Source: Candidatus Fibrimonadaceae bacterium
GTDB taxonomy: Bacteria > Fibrobacterota > Fibrobacteria > Fibrobacterales > Fibrobacteraceae
Length of the DNA: 42,076 bases
Direction: 5' to 3'
Assembly: GCA_031281345.1 (NCBI GenBank)
Contig: JAITFN010000049.1
Location: forward strand, 1 to 42,076
Shown here: piece by piece, positions 6,673 to 15,318 of the stretch
Position numbering within the stretch: the first letter of the stretch is position 1
Layout of the letters: every line of letters begins with the position of its first letter
Notes under the pieces: model-generated
Seen by the model: the letters and a program-made list of their open reading frames with translations, nothing else
Database searches by the model: none
What the model was told of the DNA's origin: nothing
Translations under genes and position numbers: made by a program

Positions 6673-7500
6673 ATGAGAATACGCGCCTCAATGCTTCCCT
6701 CCTACAATGATTGCCCTAGACGTGCAGTAGCGCGGCAGTTTAGAAGCAAAATTGAAAAGGCTGGTTTTTTTCTTAATCCAGAACTTCCTTCAATAGGCGC
6801 GGTGGTTGGAACTACAACCCACTCTGTTGTAGAGGCATTTTATTTTTCTAGTAAAAAACTAGAAAATTTTAACGAGGAAAACGCAATAACCGAAGCTATG
6901 GAAGCCCTGAAAAATGAAGCTGGCAAGGGTTGTATATGGGATGATTCAACGCCCTCCGTAGAGACCGCAGAAAAACAAATTAAAAGAATGGTAAGGGTTT
7001 ATATTGAAGAACTTGGAAAGAATTTAACGCCCGTTGCAACTGAATTAGAATTGGTAGCAGATTTAGACGATGGTTGGGAACTTAGCGGGCATATAGATTT
7101 GCTCGCAAAAGACAAAGAGGGTAAATTTTGGTTGCGCGATTTGAAAACTGGTTCTGTTAGCCGCTCGCACCACGCGCAGTTAGGGGCTTATTCATTGCTA
7201 TACCATACCGCCCCCCCCGATGGACTTCCAAAGAAAATAGAAGGTGGTGCAATAGATTTTGTGAAGCGTACACCAAAAACACGCCCGCAGGATTCTATAA
7301 AAATAACCGAATATAACTTAGCCCTATGTGAAAGAACCGCGTGGGCAACCATTCAAAAAATTAAAAGCGATATGGCTTTGTTTGACAAAACAACAGACCC
7401 TTTTGTTTTCCCAGAAAATTCTATGAGTATGCTCTGTAATAAAACATATTGCGTTGCTCATAACACAGATTTTTGCCCAATAACCAAGGAGAAAGAATAA
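6673..7500 (+). CDS. PD-(D/E)XK exonuclease with Fe-S-type cysteines (Cas4/RecB-like)
   Basis: It probably resects double-stranded DNA ends to feed the RecT annealase coded next door. The RecB-family core is clear: GHIDLL (about residue 138), RDLKTG with the D-x-K pair (about 154) and QLGAYSLLY (about 168). A lone Cys near the N-terminus (YNDCPRRA) and three near the C-terminus (CNKTYC plus a further DFC) match the four-Cys iron-sulfur arrangement of Cas4/AddB-type nucleases. It is the first gene of a rightward cassette: exonuclease, RecT, Rad50-like ATPase. Its stop overlaps the RecT start. A C8 run at 7211-7218 codes for Pro residues and is open as sequenced. Confidence 0.88.
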   Translation: MRIRASMLPSYNDCPRRAVARQFRSKIEKAGFFLNPELPSIGAVVGTTTHSVVEAFYFSSKKLENFNEENAITEAMEALKNEAGKGCIWDDSTPSVETAEKQIKRMVRVYIEELGKNLTPVATELELVADLDDGWELSGHIDLLAKDKEGKFWLRDLKTGSVSRSHHAQLGAYSLLYHTAPPDGLPKKIEGGAIDFVKRTPKTRPQDSIKITEYNLALCERTAWATIQKIKSDMALFDKTTDPFVFPENSMSMLCNKTYCVAHNTDFCPITKEKE

Positions 7501-8384
7501 TGGAAAAAGTCCAAGAACCAACCGCATTAGCCACAGCCGACCCAATAAAAAACTTCCAAATAAAATTGGATGGACTTGACGGGGAAATAAAGGCAGTATT
7601 GCCAAGCAATATTACGCTTGCAGCATTTAAACGAGTTGTAAGAACCGCAGTTCAAAACGATTTAGAACTTTTGGCGGCAAATCCAAAAACACTTTATACC
7701 GCGTGTTTGGAGTGCGCAAAACAAGGCTTGCTGCCCGATGGCGAAGAAGCCGCGCTAGTTATATTCGGCGGTAAAAATGGCAAAACCGTTTCTTTTATGC
7801 CAATGGTTAAAGGAGTAATAAAACAAATTTGGCGTTCAGGTAAAATAGGATATATTTCTGCAAATGCCGTTTATGAAAATGATACATTTGATTATTGCCT
7901 TGGTGATGAAGAATACATAAAGCATAGACCTACTATGGAAAATAGGGGAAAAATAATCGCCGCTTATGCTATTGTAAAAACAAAAGAAGGGGAATTTATC
8001 AGAACCGTTTTAACTAAACAAGATATAGAAAAATTACGCGAATCTGGCAAGTCTCCAAACGGCGATTACTGGACTAAATGGTACGACCAAATGGCGATTA
8101 AATCGGCTATTCACAGGCTCGCAAAAAAATTAGATTTAAGTGTTGAATATGAAGTTGTTGAAGATTTAAAAGAAATTCCATATTCGCCGCCTAAATTAAT
8201 TCCACCGCAAACACAACAGGCATTGCCAAAATCCAAGGCAATAGAAGCTGAAACTAATGAGCCTTTAATTTCCGCTGCGCCTCCTGTTGAAAATGAAGCA
8301 AAAGAACCGGAAGCAACACCGCAGGAAGAAAAAAAAGAAGATAAACCAAAAAAAGTAAATGGCAAGGGAAAAGAGCCGTTTTAG
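7500..8384 (+). CDS. recT: RecT-family single-strand annealing protein
   Basis: This phage recombinase pairs complementary single strands and works with the upstream exonuclease. The family core is recognisable: NDLELLAANPKTLYTACLECAKQGLLPDG near the N-terminus, FMPMVKGVIKQIWRSGKI and YWTKWYDQMAIKSAIHRLAKKL-type segments further on. The last 70 residues are a Pro/Glu/Lys-rich disordered tail (KEPEATPQEEKKEDKPKK). I begin at 7500, where ATG overlaps the upstream TAA and AAGGAG lies 10 bases before it, not at the longer reading from 7473. At 294 residues the length is normal. Confidence 0.93.
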   Translation: MEKVQEPTALATADPIKNFQIKLDGLDGEIKAVLPSNITLAAFKRVVRTAVQNDLELLAANPKTLYTACLECAKQGLLPDGEEAALVIFGGKNGKTVSFMPMVKGVIKQIWRSGKIGYISANAVYENDTFDYCLGDEEYIKHRPTMENRGKIIAAYAIVKTKEGEFIRTVLTKQDIEKLRESGKSPNGDYWTKWYDQMAIKSAIHRLAKKLDLSVEYEVVEDLKEIPYSPPKLIPPQTQQALPKSKAIEAETNEPLISAAPPVENEAKEPEATPQEEKKEDKPKKVNGKGKEPF

Positions 8385-8400
8385 GCAACGGAGTAAAATA

Positions 8401-9990
8401 ATGCAAATAGCGATTTCAAATTTTCGCGGAATTAATGATGCAAGTTTTGAGCTTGGCAAAATCACAATTATAGGCGGTGAAAATGGGGCTGGCAAAACTT
8501 CAATAGCCCAAGCAATAAGCGCGGCACTTACTGGCGAATGCCCTATAAAAGAATTTCAAAAAAAGGATTATAGGCACTTGGTTAGAATTGGCAAGCCTGT
8601 GGCTAATATTGAAGTTAAGGGCGATTCTGGAACTGCTGTTATGCAATTTCCAGAAGGCAAAGCGTGGCGCGAAGGAACGCCGCCCTCAATGTCACTTTAT
8701 GCTTCTGGTTTAATTTCCCCCTTGGATATGAAAAAAAGCGATGCGGCAAATGCTTGGATTGTTTTGCTTAAAGCCGAACCGACTTTAGAAAATTTGAGGG
8801 AAGAACTAAAAGAGTTTGAAAACATAGAAGAAATAATACAATTAGTAAAATCGCTCGGTTACGATGGTGCTTTGGGAAATGTTAAAGAAGAAGGCGCAAA
8901 GCATAAAGGGCGTTGGGAGCGTATTACTGGCGAACGTTACGGCACTTCTAGGGCTGAATCTTGGTTTCCCAATGGATTTGTAGCGGTTGGGGAAAAAGAA
9001 GCCCTAGAAGCCGATTTAAAAGCAAAACAGGAGGCTTACAATGAATCATTAAAGAAAAACGCCGTTAGCGATTACGAGCGGGCAAATTTGGATGCTAAAT
9101 TCAAAAAATATCCAGAGTTGCAAAGTCAGTCTGCGGAATGCGAAAAAAATATAATAGATTTAAACTTAAAATTGACAAATGCAAAAACTCGTTTGCAGGA
9201 TTTGCAAGATGCCAATAATTTGCTTAAATGCCCTCACTGCGATAAATATTTACGCTTGGTTGCAAATAAATTAACCAAGGCAGAGGAAGGCGAATTTTAT
9301 CCAAATGAAAAGGCAATAAATGAAGTGAAAGCCCAAATCCAAAATCTGCAAACTCAATATAATACAGAAATAAACGAGCGGGCTAAAATAGCGACACAAA
9401 TTTCAGAAGCTAGAGCCGCAAAAGAAAAGCTAAATTCTAGCGTTGTTGCAGAGCCAAATACTACCGCCGCTAATGAACTCCAAACCGCCAAAGATGCCCT
9501 GGCCGCTTGCAATTCCTACAACGAGGCAAAAGTAGAAAATAAAGAAGTTATGTGGAGAATAGAAGCTGCTAAAATTCTTGCACCGGAAGGGTTAAGGAAA
9601 AGATTTTTGGAAAAAAAATTAAAAGAGTTCAATGAATTTTTAAAGCAACTATGCGATGCCGCAGAATGGGCAACCATAAAAATAGAACCTGATTTGTCAG
9701 TTTCTTTCAATGACAAACCCTATCCAGTTCTTTCTAAATCGGAGCAATATAGAACCCGCTGCACAATACAAGCTGCATTAGCAGTTCTGTTAAATTCCGA
9801 TTTGGTTATTTACGATGGTGCAGATATTTTAACAAAGAAGGGGCGCAACGGTTTGTATAATATATGCACGGAAATTGGCGATATAAATTCCATTATTTTA
9901 TTATCCGCAAACAAAGCCAGCGAAATTCCACGTTTGGAAGAAGAAAATAAATCTTTTTGGATAGAAAATAATACAATAGAGCAAATTTAA
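8401..9990 (+). CDS. Rad50/SbcC-like AAA ATPase with zinc-hook motif
   Basis: It is probably a DNA-end-handling ATPase that works with the exonuclease and RecT. The N-terminal ABC half starts MQIAISNFRGIND and has Walker A GGENGAGKTS (about residues 25-34). A long coiled-coil middle is interrupted by CPHC (about residue 277), which looks like a Rad50 zinc hook, and returns through a second coiled coil. The C-terminal half has a Walker-B-like strand LVIYDGADIL and the segment SIILLSANKASEIP. At 529 residues it is short for SbcC but usual for phage versions. I start it at 8401 because GGAG lies upstream of this ATG; the longer reading begins inside recT. It meets the serine recombinase tail to tail with a 4-base overlap. 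Confidence 0.85.
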   Translation: MQIAISNFRGINDASFELGKITIIGGENGAGKTSIAQAISAALTGECPIKEFQKKDYRHLVRIGKPVANIEVKGDSGTAVMQFPEGKAWREGTPPSMSLYASGLISPLDMKKSDAANAWIVLLKAEPTLENLREELKEFENIEEIIQLVKSLGYDGALGNVKEEGAKHKGRWERITGERYGTSRAESWFPNGFVAVGEKEALEADLKAKQEAYNESLKKNAVSDYERANLDAKFKKYPELQSQSAECEKNIIDLNLKLTNAKTRLQDLQDANNLLKCPHCDKYLRLVANKLTKAEEGEFYPNEKAINEVKAQIQNLQTQYNTEINERAKIATQISEARAAKEKLNSSVVAEPNTTAANELQTAKDALAACNSYNEAKVENKEVMWRIEAAKILAPEGLRKRFLEKKLKEFNEFLKQLCDAAEWATIKIEPDLSVSFNDKPYPVLSKSEQYRTRCTIQAALAVLLNSDLVIYDGADILTKKGRNGLYNICTEIGDINSIILLSANKASEIPRLEEENKSFWIENNTIEQI

Positions 9991-10913
9991 GCCACTACCG
10001 GAACTTGAATAATCGTTGTTTTCTTTTTATTGTGCAATTTACGTAGCATCAAGTGTTTTTTTATTATCAAAGAATAAACGCTAGGATTCCTTGAAAACCA
10101 CAGCCTTAGCGAGCTTATGCCCATTTTAAACCCTTTATCCTTTATCTTCGCCAGAATTTTGTTTGGAGATGCAACGCCTTCTTTAATCCATTTAACGATA
10201 TGATTTTTATTCCTGTTTAATATTTTCTGTTGCCTTATGGAAGTTTTATAGTTTTCGGTAAATTTAAAACAAACGTGATGCGAACCGTCACCATCCACTC
10301 TGCCTCTGTAATTTATTTTCTTGCGCCTTAAATAATGGTCTAATGTAGTTTTATTGCACCCTAGCAAACCAGCAATTTTCTGTTTGCTTAATCCTTGCTT
10401 TATATACCCAAGCAATTTGTCGTGTACTTTTTCTATTTTCAATTCTGATATATAGCCCACAGGTTTGCCAAAGACCGCGCCAGCTCTACGCCTTCGCTCC
10501 AACCCTTCCGAAGTTCTTTTAATAATCATTTCCCTTTCAATTTGCGCTGCGGTTCCATAAGCTGAAAGAATAATTGCAGAGACAACATCATTTCTTTTAA
10601 ATACTTGATTTTCTTTAACCGCGTAAATTATGCAATTATTTGTTTGAATACAATGCTCCACTATCCTAAACAGCATAAATACAGAACGCGCCAAGCGGCT
10701 AATTTCCGAAACAATAATTATATCCCCCTCTTTTATTTTATCCATAAGCAAGCCTAGATTTCGCTTACTATATTCTTTCACGCCGGAAACGCCATCGTCA
10801 ATAATCCACTCATTAATAGGCAAGCCGAGTTCTTCGGATTTTTTCACAACGCCTATTTTTTGGCTATCTGTATCTTGCCTATCGCTGCTAACTCTAAGGT
10901 AACCGAATACCAT
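9987..10913 (-). CDS. Serine recombinase (resolvase/invertase family)
   Basis: A site-specific recombinase. The N-terminal catalytic domain starts FGYLRVSSDRQDTDSQ with the nucleophile Ser, and SEISRLARS supplies the conserved Arg residues. The segment AAQIEREMIIKRTSEGLERR matches the E-helix region. A helix-turn-helix follows (SKQKIAGLLGCNKTTLDHYL). The last 100 residues are basic and not recognised. At 308 residues it is longer than a plain resolvase but shorter than large serine integrases, so it may be the element's integrase, an invertase or a resolvase. AGGAAG lies upstream of the start. It is the only recombinase gene in the phage part of the window. Confidence 0.88.
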   Translation of the reverse strand: MVFGYLRVSSDRQDTDSQKIGVVKKSEELGLPINEWIIDDGVSGVKEYSKRNLGLLMDKIKEGDIIIVSEISRLARSVFMLFRIVEHCIQTNNCIIYAVKENQVFKRNDVVSAIILSAYGTAAQIEREMIIKRTSEGLERRRRAGAVFGKPVGYISELKIEKVHDKLLGYIKQGLSKQKIAGLLGCNKTTLDHYLRRKKINYRGRVDGDGSHHVCFKFTENYKTSIRQQKILNRNKNHIVKWIKEGVASPNKILAKIKDKGFKMGISSLRLWFSRNPSVYSLIIKKHLMLRKLHNKKKTTIIQVPVVA

Positions 10914-11204
10914 AAGAACTTCCTGCCGCGCCTGCGGCTGTTAAGGGGTTAAATTTTTAAATGTTATTTTTGCACCATAATAATCAAACTATGGAGTAAA
11001 GCAAAATTTATGCCAGAGCGCGGTTAGCCTGTTGAATTTCTCATTTTATCCTTCCGTTGAGGCTGTGCCTCGGTTTGTAGTTATTATCATAAATATACAT
11101 TATTTTTCTTAGGGTGGGTCAAAAAAATTAAAAATAAAAAGTCATAACTAAAAATAATTAACGAACTTATGGCGTTTTGCTTTGGAATTTTGTATATTAA
11201 AACT
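10914..11204. other. Divergent intergenic region with two short hairpins
   Basis: No gene is seen. GCCGC-GCCT-GCGGC (10925-10938) and GAGGC-TGT-GCCTC (11059-11071) are perfect short inverted repeats between the recombinase and the rightward DUF1353 gene. Either could be an operator or a recombinase site. A TATATT box at 11193-11198 ends 6 bases before the ATG at 11205. The stretch 11100-11160 is very AT-rich. Confidence 0.45.
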
Positions 11205-11726
11205 ATGCAGATAACAGACATTACTTTTTCAAGGCTGGTCTATACCCCAATTAGGGATAATCTTTACGAACTTGCAGAGGATTTAAGAGTAACAGTTAAT
11301 ATGCCTGCTGGCAAAGGGTATCGCTTCCGCTTAGAAAAAAAATTCGTTACCAACCTACGTTCTGGCACAGACCTTTTGAATCCCATAATCCCCCGCCACG
11401 GAAACGAATCAAGAACCATATCCTATATTCTGCACGATGCCAATTATACGAATCATTATTTTTCAAAAAGTTTTTCAGACGATTTATTGAAAGCAATGCT
11501 AACAAACGCGGATAGTGAAACCCGGGAGCAAATCAAAAGAGAAAAGGCATTGCCGCAAACGGATAAAAAGTATGTAGAATTTCTTGAATCGCAGTTATTA
11601 GGTTCTATGAAAATTTGGGCTATTTGGAAAGCTGTTTGCTGGTTTGGAAAAAAGGCGTGGAACGAGCCTATTGTTGCGCCTTATGAGGGCAATGACAGGC
11701 GGTTTTTTATGGAAGTTATTGAATAG
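11205..11726 (+). CDS. DUF1353 family phage protein
   Basis: This family is common in tailed phages; its biochemical role is not established. The family pattern is visible: KKFVTNLRSGTDLL near residue 45 (usually FVTDLASIP), ISYILHDANYTNHYFS (usually HDYLY), DLLKAMLTNA and a final WKAVCWFGKKAW. I start at 11205, because a TATATT -10 box sits 6 bases upstream, which makes the ORF reading from 11169 unlikely. Its 3' end overlaps the next leftward gene by 11 bases. It is an isolated rightward gene between two leftward blocks. Confidence 0.75.
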   Translation: MQITDITFSRLVYTPIRDNLYELAEDLRVTVNMPAGKGYRFRLEKKFVTNLRSGTDLLNPIIPRHGNESRTISYILHDANYTNHYFSKSFSDDLLKAMLTNADSETREQIKREKALPQTDKKYVEFLESQLLGSMKIWAIWKAVCWFGKKAWNEPIVAPYEGNDRRFFMEVIE

Positions 11727-11976
11727 CTAATTCCGATACTTCATCTAAAATATCTGCTACCGAAGTTTTTGTAAAAACACCATCTTTTAAAGAGCTATAT
11801 AATACATATACATTCGCATATTTATTATTCTTGGCAAATCGCACCGCATCTCGTTTTAAGGCAAATTCTTGAGTTTTACCTCTAGATGTTTGCCCGTATG
11901 AAACTAGATATAGTTTTTCTCCAACTATACCCCTAAGTTGCTTTTTTACATTACCTGCATTTTGAGCTTCTTTCAT
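11716..11976 (-). CDS. Hypothetical phage protein, related in shape to 13537-13713
   Basis: This 86-residue protein is not recognised. After a basic start it has KLYLVSYGQTSRG, then FALKRDAVRFAKN and NVYVLYSS, a beta-alpha-beta pattern also seen in the 58-residue protein at 13537-13713. AAGGAGG precedes the ATG. It is the last gene of the long leftward array. Confidence 0.6.
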   Translation of the reverse strand: MKEAQNAGNVKKQLRGIVGEKLYLVSYGQTSRGKTQEFALKRDAVRFAKNNKYANVYVLYSSLKDGVFTKTSVADILDEVSELAIQ

Positions 11977-12016
11977 AACACCTCCTTGGTTAATGGTTTT
12001 GAAAGGAAATTTTTAA

Positions 12017-12763
12017 TCATATTTTTACCCCATTATGGAATAGCCTTTCGGTACGCATTAAAGACTTTTCGCCCAATGCCCGGACATTTATTCTTGACTG
12101 AACCTCTTTTTCCCAAACTAATTCAAAGCGTTTATCGTAGCAAGTATATTCACTAAAATACACAGGGAATTTACAAGCCGCTGCCCAGTCATAAAACTTC
12201 ATAAAATCAAATTTTATCCTATAATGCTTTCTAAATGTATTGTAAGGAATATCGCAATATATAACACTATTCGGCTCAATTTTTACTTTTGAATAATCCA
12301 TACAAGTTGCAATAACATCTTTTAAAATTGCGGAGCGTTGCATTCTTTCTATGCGTTCTAAATGCTCTACCCTTTTCCCTAAAAGTCTTTTAGGGCTATA
12401 AATAAAATTCTCATTCTTGCTTCCAAAACTCCAAGCAAAGCTAACGAACGCTCCCCATTCGGTCTGTTGCCTACGCTCGGCATAATACCGCTCTTTGGTT
12501 GGCTCCTGCGCCTTTGCGTAGTCAAAATCAAACTTGCCATTCCATATAGCTTTCACTAATTTGCAAACAGCTTTATTTATTTCGTTGTAATGAAATTTTT
12601 TCCATTTTTGTCATTCGCTAAACAAACCATTTTCCCTGAATTTGCAAGCAGCTTCGGTTATGCTCCCACCACCGCCAAACAAATCGTAGAAATGCTCTGC
12701 TGCTGGAATGCAGTTTAAAATTTCGCTTGCAATGCTATCTTTGCAGCCAAGGTAAGGAATCAT
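12017..12763 (-). pseudogene. DNA adenine methyltransferase (D12/Dam class) with in-frame TGA
   Basis: Reading from the ATG at 12763 gives MIPYLGCKDSIASEIL and the cofactor loop FYDLFGGGGSITEAA, then a TGA at 12611-12613 after residue 50. The same frame continues with KWKKFHYNEINKAV and, further on, the catalytic tetrapeptide as DIPY (in IYCDIPYNTFRKHY). Both halves together make one complete class D12 N6-adenine methyltransferase of normal length, so the stop interrupts a real gene. TGG to TGA is the simplest change. The downstream part could still be translated from the ATG at 12556, but it would lack the SAM-binding loop. The ATG overlaps the stop of the upstream gene. TGA is used as an ordinary stop elsewhere in the window, so recoding is unlikely. 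Confidence 0.8.
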
Positions 12764-13074
12764 TTATGCACCTCGTATTCTGCGCGAAAATAAAGCAAAA
12801 GAGAATCATAATTAACCCGCTTTATAGTGGCGTAAAGAGCGGTTAAATTATACTTCTGTTCAATCCCCCTTGACCTTTTCAATAGTTCAAAAGAAGATTT
12901 AAAACTTTCTTTAGTAGAATTAAATCTATCTATTTTCCCTTTTGCTCTTGTTCTCCATTCTGCACTTTCTTTACCTATTTCTATATTATCTATTTCAGTT
13001 CGTTTTAGCTCAAAATAAGGGTTAAAATTTAAATATTCCCAAGTCATTTTATTAAGACCGCTAATGTCTATCAT
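12760..13074 (-). CDS. Hypothetical phage protein
   Basis: This 104-residue protein is not recognised. It is highly charged and mostly helical (FNSTKESFKSSFELLKRS, YATIKRVNYDSLLLYF). I start it at MIDISGLNKM because AGGAGG lies 6 bases upstream. Its stop overlaps the start of the adenine methyltransferase. Confidence 0.6.
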   Translation of the reverse strand: MIDISGLNKMTWEYLNFNPYFELKRTEIDNIEIGKESAEWRTRAKGKIDRFNSTKESFKSSFELLKRSRGIEQKYNLTALYATIKRVNYDSLLLYFRAEYEVHK

Positions 13075-13258
13075 TTTGACCCTCCTGCTGTTTATTTTCA
13101 AGTAATCCCCATATCATAGTATCTATTCTCATAGTCACAAGTTGCTCCACATAAAGATTCCAGCTATTAAGTCCTTCATCAGCAATTACCTTACGCATTT
13201 GATATATAGCCGCCTCTAATATCCTGTGCAGTTACGCTCTATCGTGTTCTTTTATCAT
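13061..13258 (-). pseudogene. Small phage gene interrupted by an early TAA
   Basis: An ATG at 13258 with a good GGAGG gives MIKEHDRA and then TAA (13232-13234). The same frame runs on for 56 codons (LHRILEAAIYQMRKVIADEG onward) to a stop at 13061, just past the start of the next gene, as expected for this tightly packed array. CAA to TAA would explain the stop. Otherwise the gene starts at an internal ATG near 13225 without a good ribosome site. No family is recognised. Confidence 0.5.
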
Positions 13259-13550
13259 TGTGCCTCCACCCTTTTAAATGCCCTAGTTCCTTTGCTGCCT
13301 GAATAACAATTCTTGCAAGCTCTACAAAATCGTCTTTATGCCTGAAATGAATTATGTTATTTTTTTCGCCTAAGTGTTTTACATACGGCGGTGAAACGGA
13401 GTAATGAACTCCGTCTTTGCATCTAATTTTCCAGCTACGAAAAATAATTCCGAATAGCTCAAAATCAAACCTAATTATACATTTAACATCGGGGTCGTCT
13501 GGCAGCCGCTCCAAGAATGTTAGGTCGTGAATATCGTCAATGGTCAGCAT
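13239..13550 (-). CDS. Hypothetical phage protein, beta-rich
   Basis: This 103-residue protein has CIIRFDFELFGIIFRSWKIR followed by HYSVSPPYVKHLG, then a helix VELARIVIQAAKEL. The layout faintly resembles SpoVG-like domains, but I would not assign it. It overlaps the small genes on both sides. Confidence 0.55.
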   Translation of the reverse strand: MLTIDDIHDLTFLERLPDDPDVKCIIRFDFELFGIIFRSWKIRCKDGVHYSVSPPYVKHLGEKNNIIHFRHKDDFVELARIVIQAAKELGHLKGWRHNDKRTR

Positions 13551-13713
13551 TATGTACCTCCAATAATTTGTAAATCCTTGCAGATTCTTTTAATTGCGAT
13601 GCGACTTTTTTCGCAAACTCACGTGCAGCTTTCAGAGTGAAGAATGACGTTGTATTTCGCCCTTCATCATATCTTACAACATATACCGCCGATTCAACTT
13701 TCATTTTACTCAT
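13537..13713 (-). CDS. Small hypothetical protein, related in shape to 11716-11976
   Basis: This 58-residue protein carries VYVVRYDEGRN, FFTLKAAREFAKKV and ARIYKLLEV. The pattern matches the 86-residue protein at 11716-11976, so the two may be paralogues. The ATG overlaps the stop of the DUF5675 gene, which fixes the start at 13713. Confidence 0.55.
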   Translation of the reverse strand: MSKMKVESAVYVVRYDEGRNTTSFFTLKAAREFAKKVASQLKESARIYKLLEVHNADH

Positions 13714-14174
13714 TGTATTATTATCCCCCATTCGGGATTTCCCAAATCGCTTAAAACCTTTTCAAATTTTTCTATTGTGGCTCTGCTATTCACAACGCTA
13801 GTTCCTGCATATTCGCCAAACAATAAACACCCCTCGGTGTCTTTATGAGTATTGCCAGCGTGAATACGGATTCCAGCAAACCCGGGCACGTTTTGCAATT
13901 CCCACATTTCTTTTTGAAAGCGGTTGGAATATGTTTTGCGAACTTTGTACGCCCCATAGGGAATAGCCGTTTCCCCCTTTATTTTCCATTGCTGAACAGT
14001 TGCGGGGTCTCCATCGCCTCTAACTGCATCTTCGCAAACCCCGCAGGTAAAAAGCAAATCGCATAGGACAAAATCATTTTCGGATTCTGCCTCGCGCCAT
14101 AGAAATAATTGAAAAGTGCCTATTGTGCATTTTTCATATTTCCAGTTTCGGTTTAATATACCCTCTATTTTCAT
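13710..14174 (-). CDS. DUF5675 family phage protein
   Basis: This is a phage family of unknown biochemistry. The diagnostic segments are present: ETAIPYGAYKVRKTYSNRF, VPGFAGIRIHAGNTHKDTEG and GCLLFGEY. The His and Asp residues in that stretch recall a peptidase-like active site, but this is inference. I start it at MKIEGILNRNW, where GGGAGG lies upstream and the ATG overlaps the stop of the radical SAM gene. At 154 residues the length is normal. Confidence 0.8.
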   Translation of the reverse strand: MKIEGILNRNWKYEKCTIGTFQLFLWREAESENDFVLCDLLFTCGVCEDAVRGDGDPATVQQWKIKGETAIPYGAYKVRKTYSNRFQKEMWELQNVPGFAGIRIHAGNTHKDTEGCLLFGEYAGTSVVNSRATIEKFEKVLSDLGNPEWGIIIQ

Positions 14175-15106
14175 TTGGTTTTCCTCCCTATGTATTTTGA
14201 AAAATCTTTGCAAGTGTTGAAAATTGCTTTATGATTTACCCAACGACAAATATCCTTTACTATTTGGGTTCTGCAATCGGATTTTTTAGTATAGTCAATA
14301 TATCCCATTGCAAAAGGCTTTACGCCCAATTTGTCAATTTCTAATATTCTAGGAATATCCTTTTCACTCTTAACTAAAGTCAATACTAAAATCCGGTACG
14401 GCTTTACTCCAAAAGAACCGAGATTTTCCACAGCAATTTTTAACGCATTAAATTGTTTATCGCTATCGCAAGCGGTTTTTATATTATCTATGAATTTCAA
14501 TTCACTTATTAGCTTTGCCGTTTTTTTATCTATCAAACGACTATCTAAACCTTGGTTAATATCTATTTTTGTATCTGTTTTTGAAATGGCTTCCAGTTCA
14601 TTTATTCCCTCTTTGCAAGCCAATATATTATTATCCAGCAATACAACTTTTTTATGCCTTTGAAATTCGTTTATATGAGCATTAAATCTAATTTCGCCTT
14701 CTTTTTTTGGAACTATGCAAAAATCGCAATTCCTTACGCAACCACGTGTAATAAAACCCATACTATAATCAATATTTGGATATAATTCATAATCGGGGCA
14801 AATATGTTCCATATCATCGGCAAGTTTAGCCCGCAGGCCAAAACTGCATTTATCTACCTTTGTCATTTCGTCAATACATTTATTTAATGTAAATCCAGTA
14901 CCGCCAAATATAATTTCTGCCGTTGTATTTGGTATAGTAAATTTAGTGAATAAAAATACCTTTGAGCCATAAATTATATTTGGATTTGAAAAAAGCGGTT
15001 CGTAAAAATCTACATCATCGCCTTTCGCTTTATGCCAAGCAGATATTTTCATTAACGCTAAATTTGGCATACGAGTTTTATCATAGTCTATTAGGGATAT
15101 TTTCAT
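14171..15106 (-). CDS. Radical SAM protein in the phage array
   Basis: This 311-residue protein starts MKISLIDYDKTRMPNLALMK, like the N-terminal cobalamin-binding-like domains of some radical SAM enzymes, and has the cluster motif CVRNCDFC (CxxxCxxC) at about residues 132-139. The segment DINQGLDSRLIDKKTAKL further on is typical of the radical SAM barrel. It uses SAM to generate a radical; the substrate cannot be told from sequence. It is linked by ATGA overlaps to genes on both sides, so it is an integral part of the operon. A role in modifying phage DNA or a host RNA or metabolite is a guess from context. Confidence 0.82.
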   Translation of the reverse strand: MKISLIDYDKTRMPNLALMKISAWHKAKGDDVDFYEPLFSNPNIIYGSKVFLFTKFTIPNTTAEIIFGGTGFTLNKCIDEMTKVDKCSFGLRAKLADDMEHICPDYELYPNIDYSMGFITRGCVRNCDFCIVPKKEGEIRFNAHINEFQRHKKVVLLDNNILACKEGINELEAISKTDTKIDINQGLDSRLIDKKTAKLISELKFIDNIKTACDSDKQFNALKIAVENLGSFGVKPYRILVLTLVKSEKDIPRILEIDKLGVKPFAMGYIDYTKKSDCRTQIVKDICRWVNHKAIFNTCKDFSKYIGRKTK

Positions 15107-15318
15107 AATACTCCCTTACTTAATTTATTTCTAAACTCATAAATAGTATCTTCTAATTTTTGTGCATCTCTAAGCAAGCTATCGGAAATGCTTACTGCTG
15201 GACTATTATTAGCGCGCTCATTACTCATATCGTTAAAAATGGATTTCAACTCGCTCCTTACTATGCTAATAAGTTTATATGCGGTATTACACCGTAGTAT
15301 AATTATTTCTTTACTCAT
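15103..15318 (-). CDS. Small helical hypothetical protein
   Basis: This 71-residue protein reads as two helices (AYKLISIVRSELKSIF and RDAQKLEDTIYEFRNKL). I start it at MSKEIIILR, which has GGAGG upstream. It overlaps both neighbours by 4 bases. No family is recognised. Confidence 0.55.
   Translation of the reverse strand: MSKEIIILRCNTAYKLISIVRSELKSIFNDMSNERANNSPAVSISDSLLRDAQKLEDTIYEFRNKLSKGVL

Noticed and set aside
10925-11071. Attachment site of the serine recombinase
   Set aside because: The two short hairpins are not direct repeats of anything near the 23.8-kb junction, so I list them only as hairpins.
12017-12763. Stop-codon recoding (TGA as sense)
   Set aside because: Other genes in the same array end with TGA at conserved overlaps (ATGA), so a standard code with a nonsense change is simpler.
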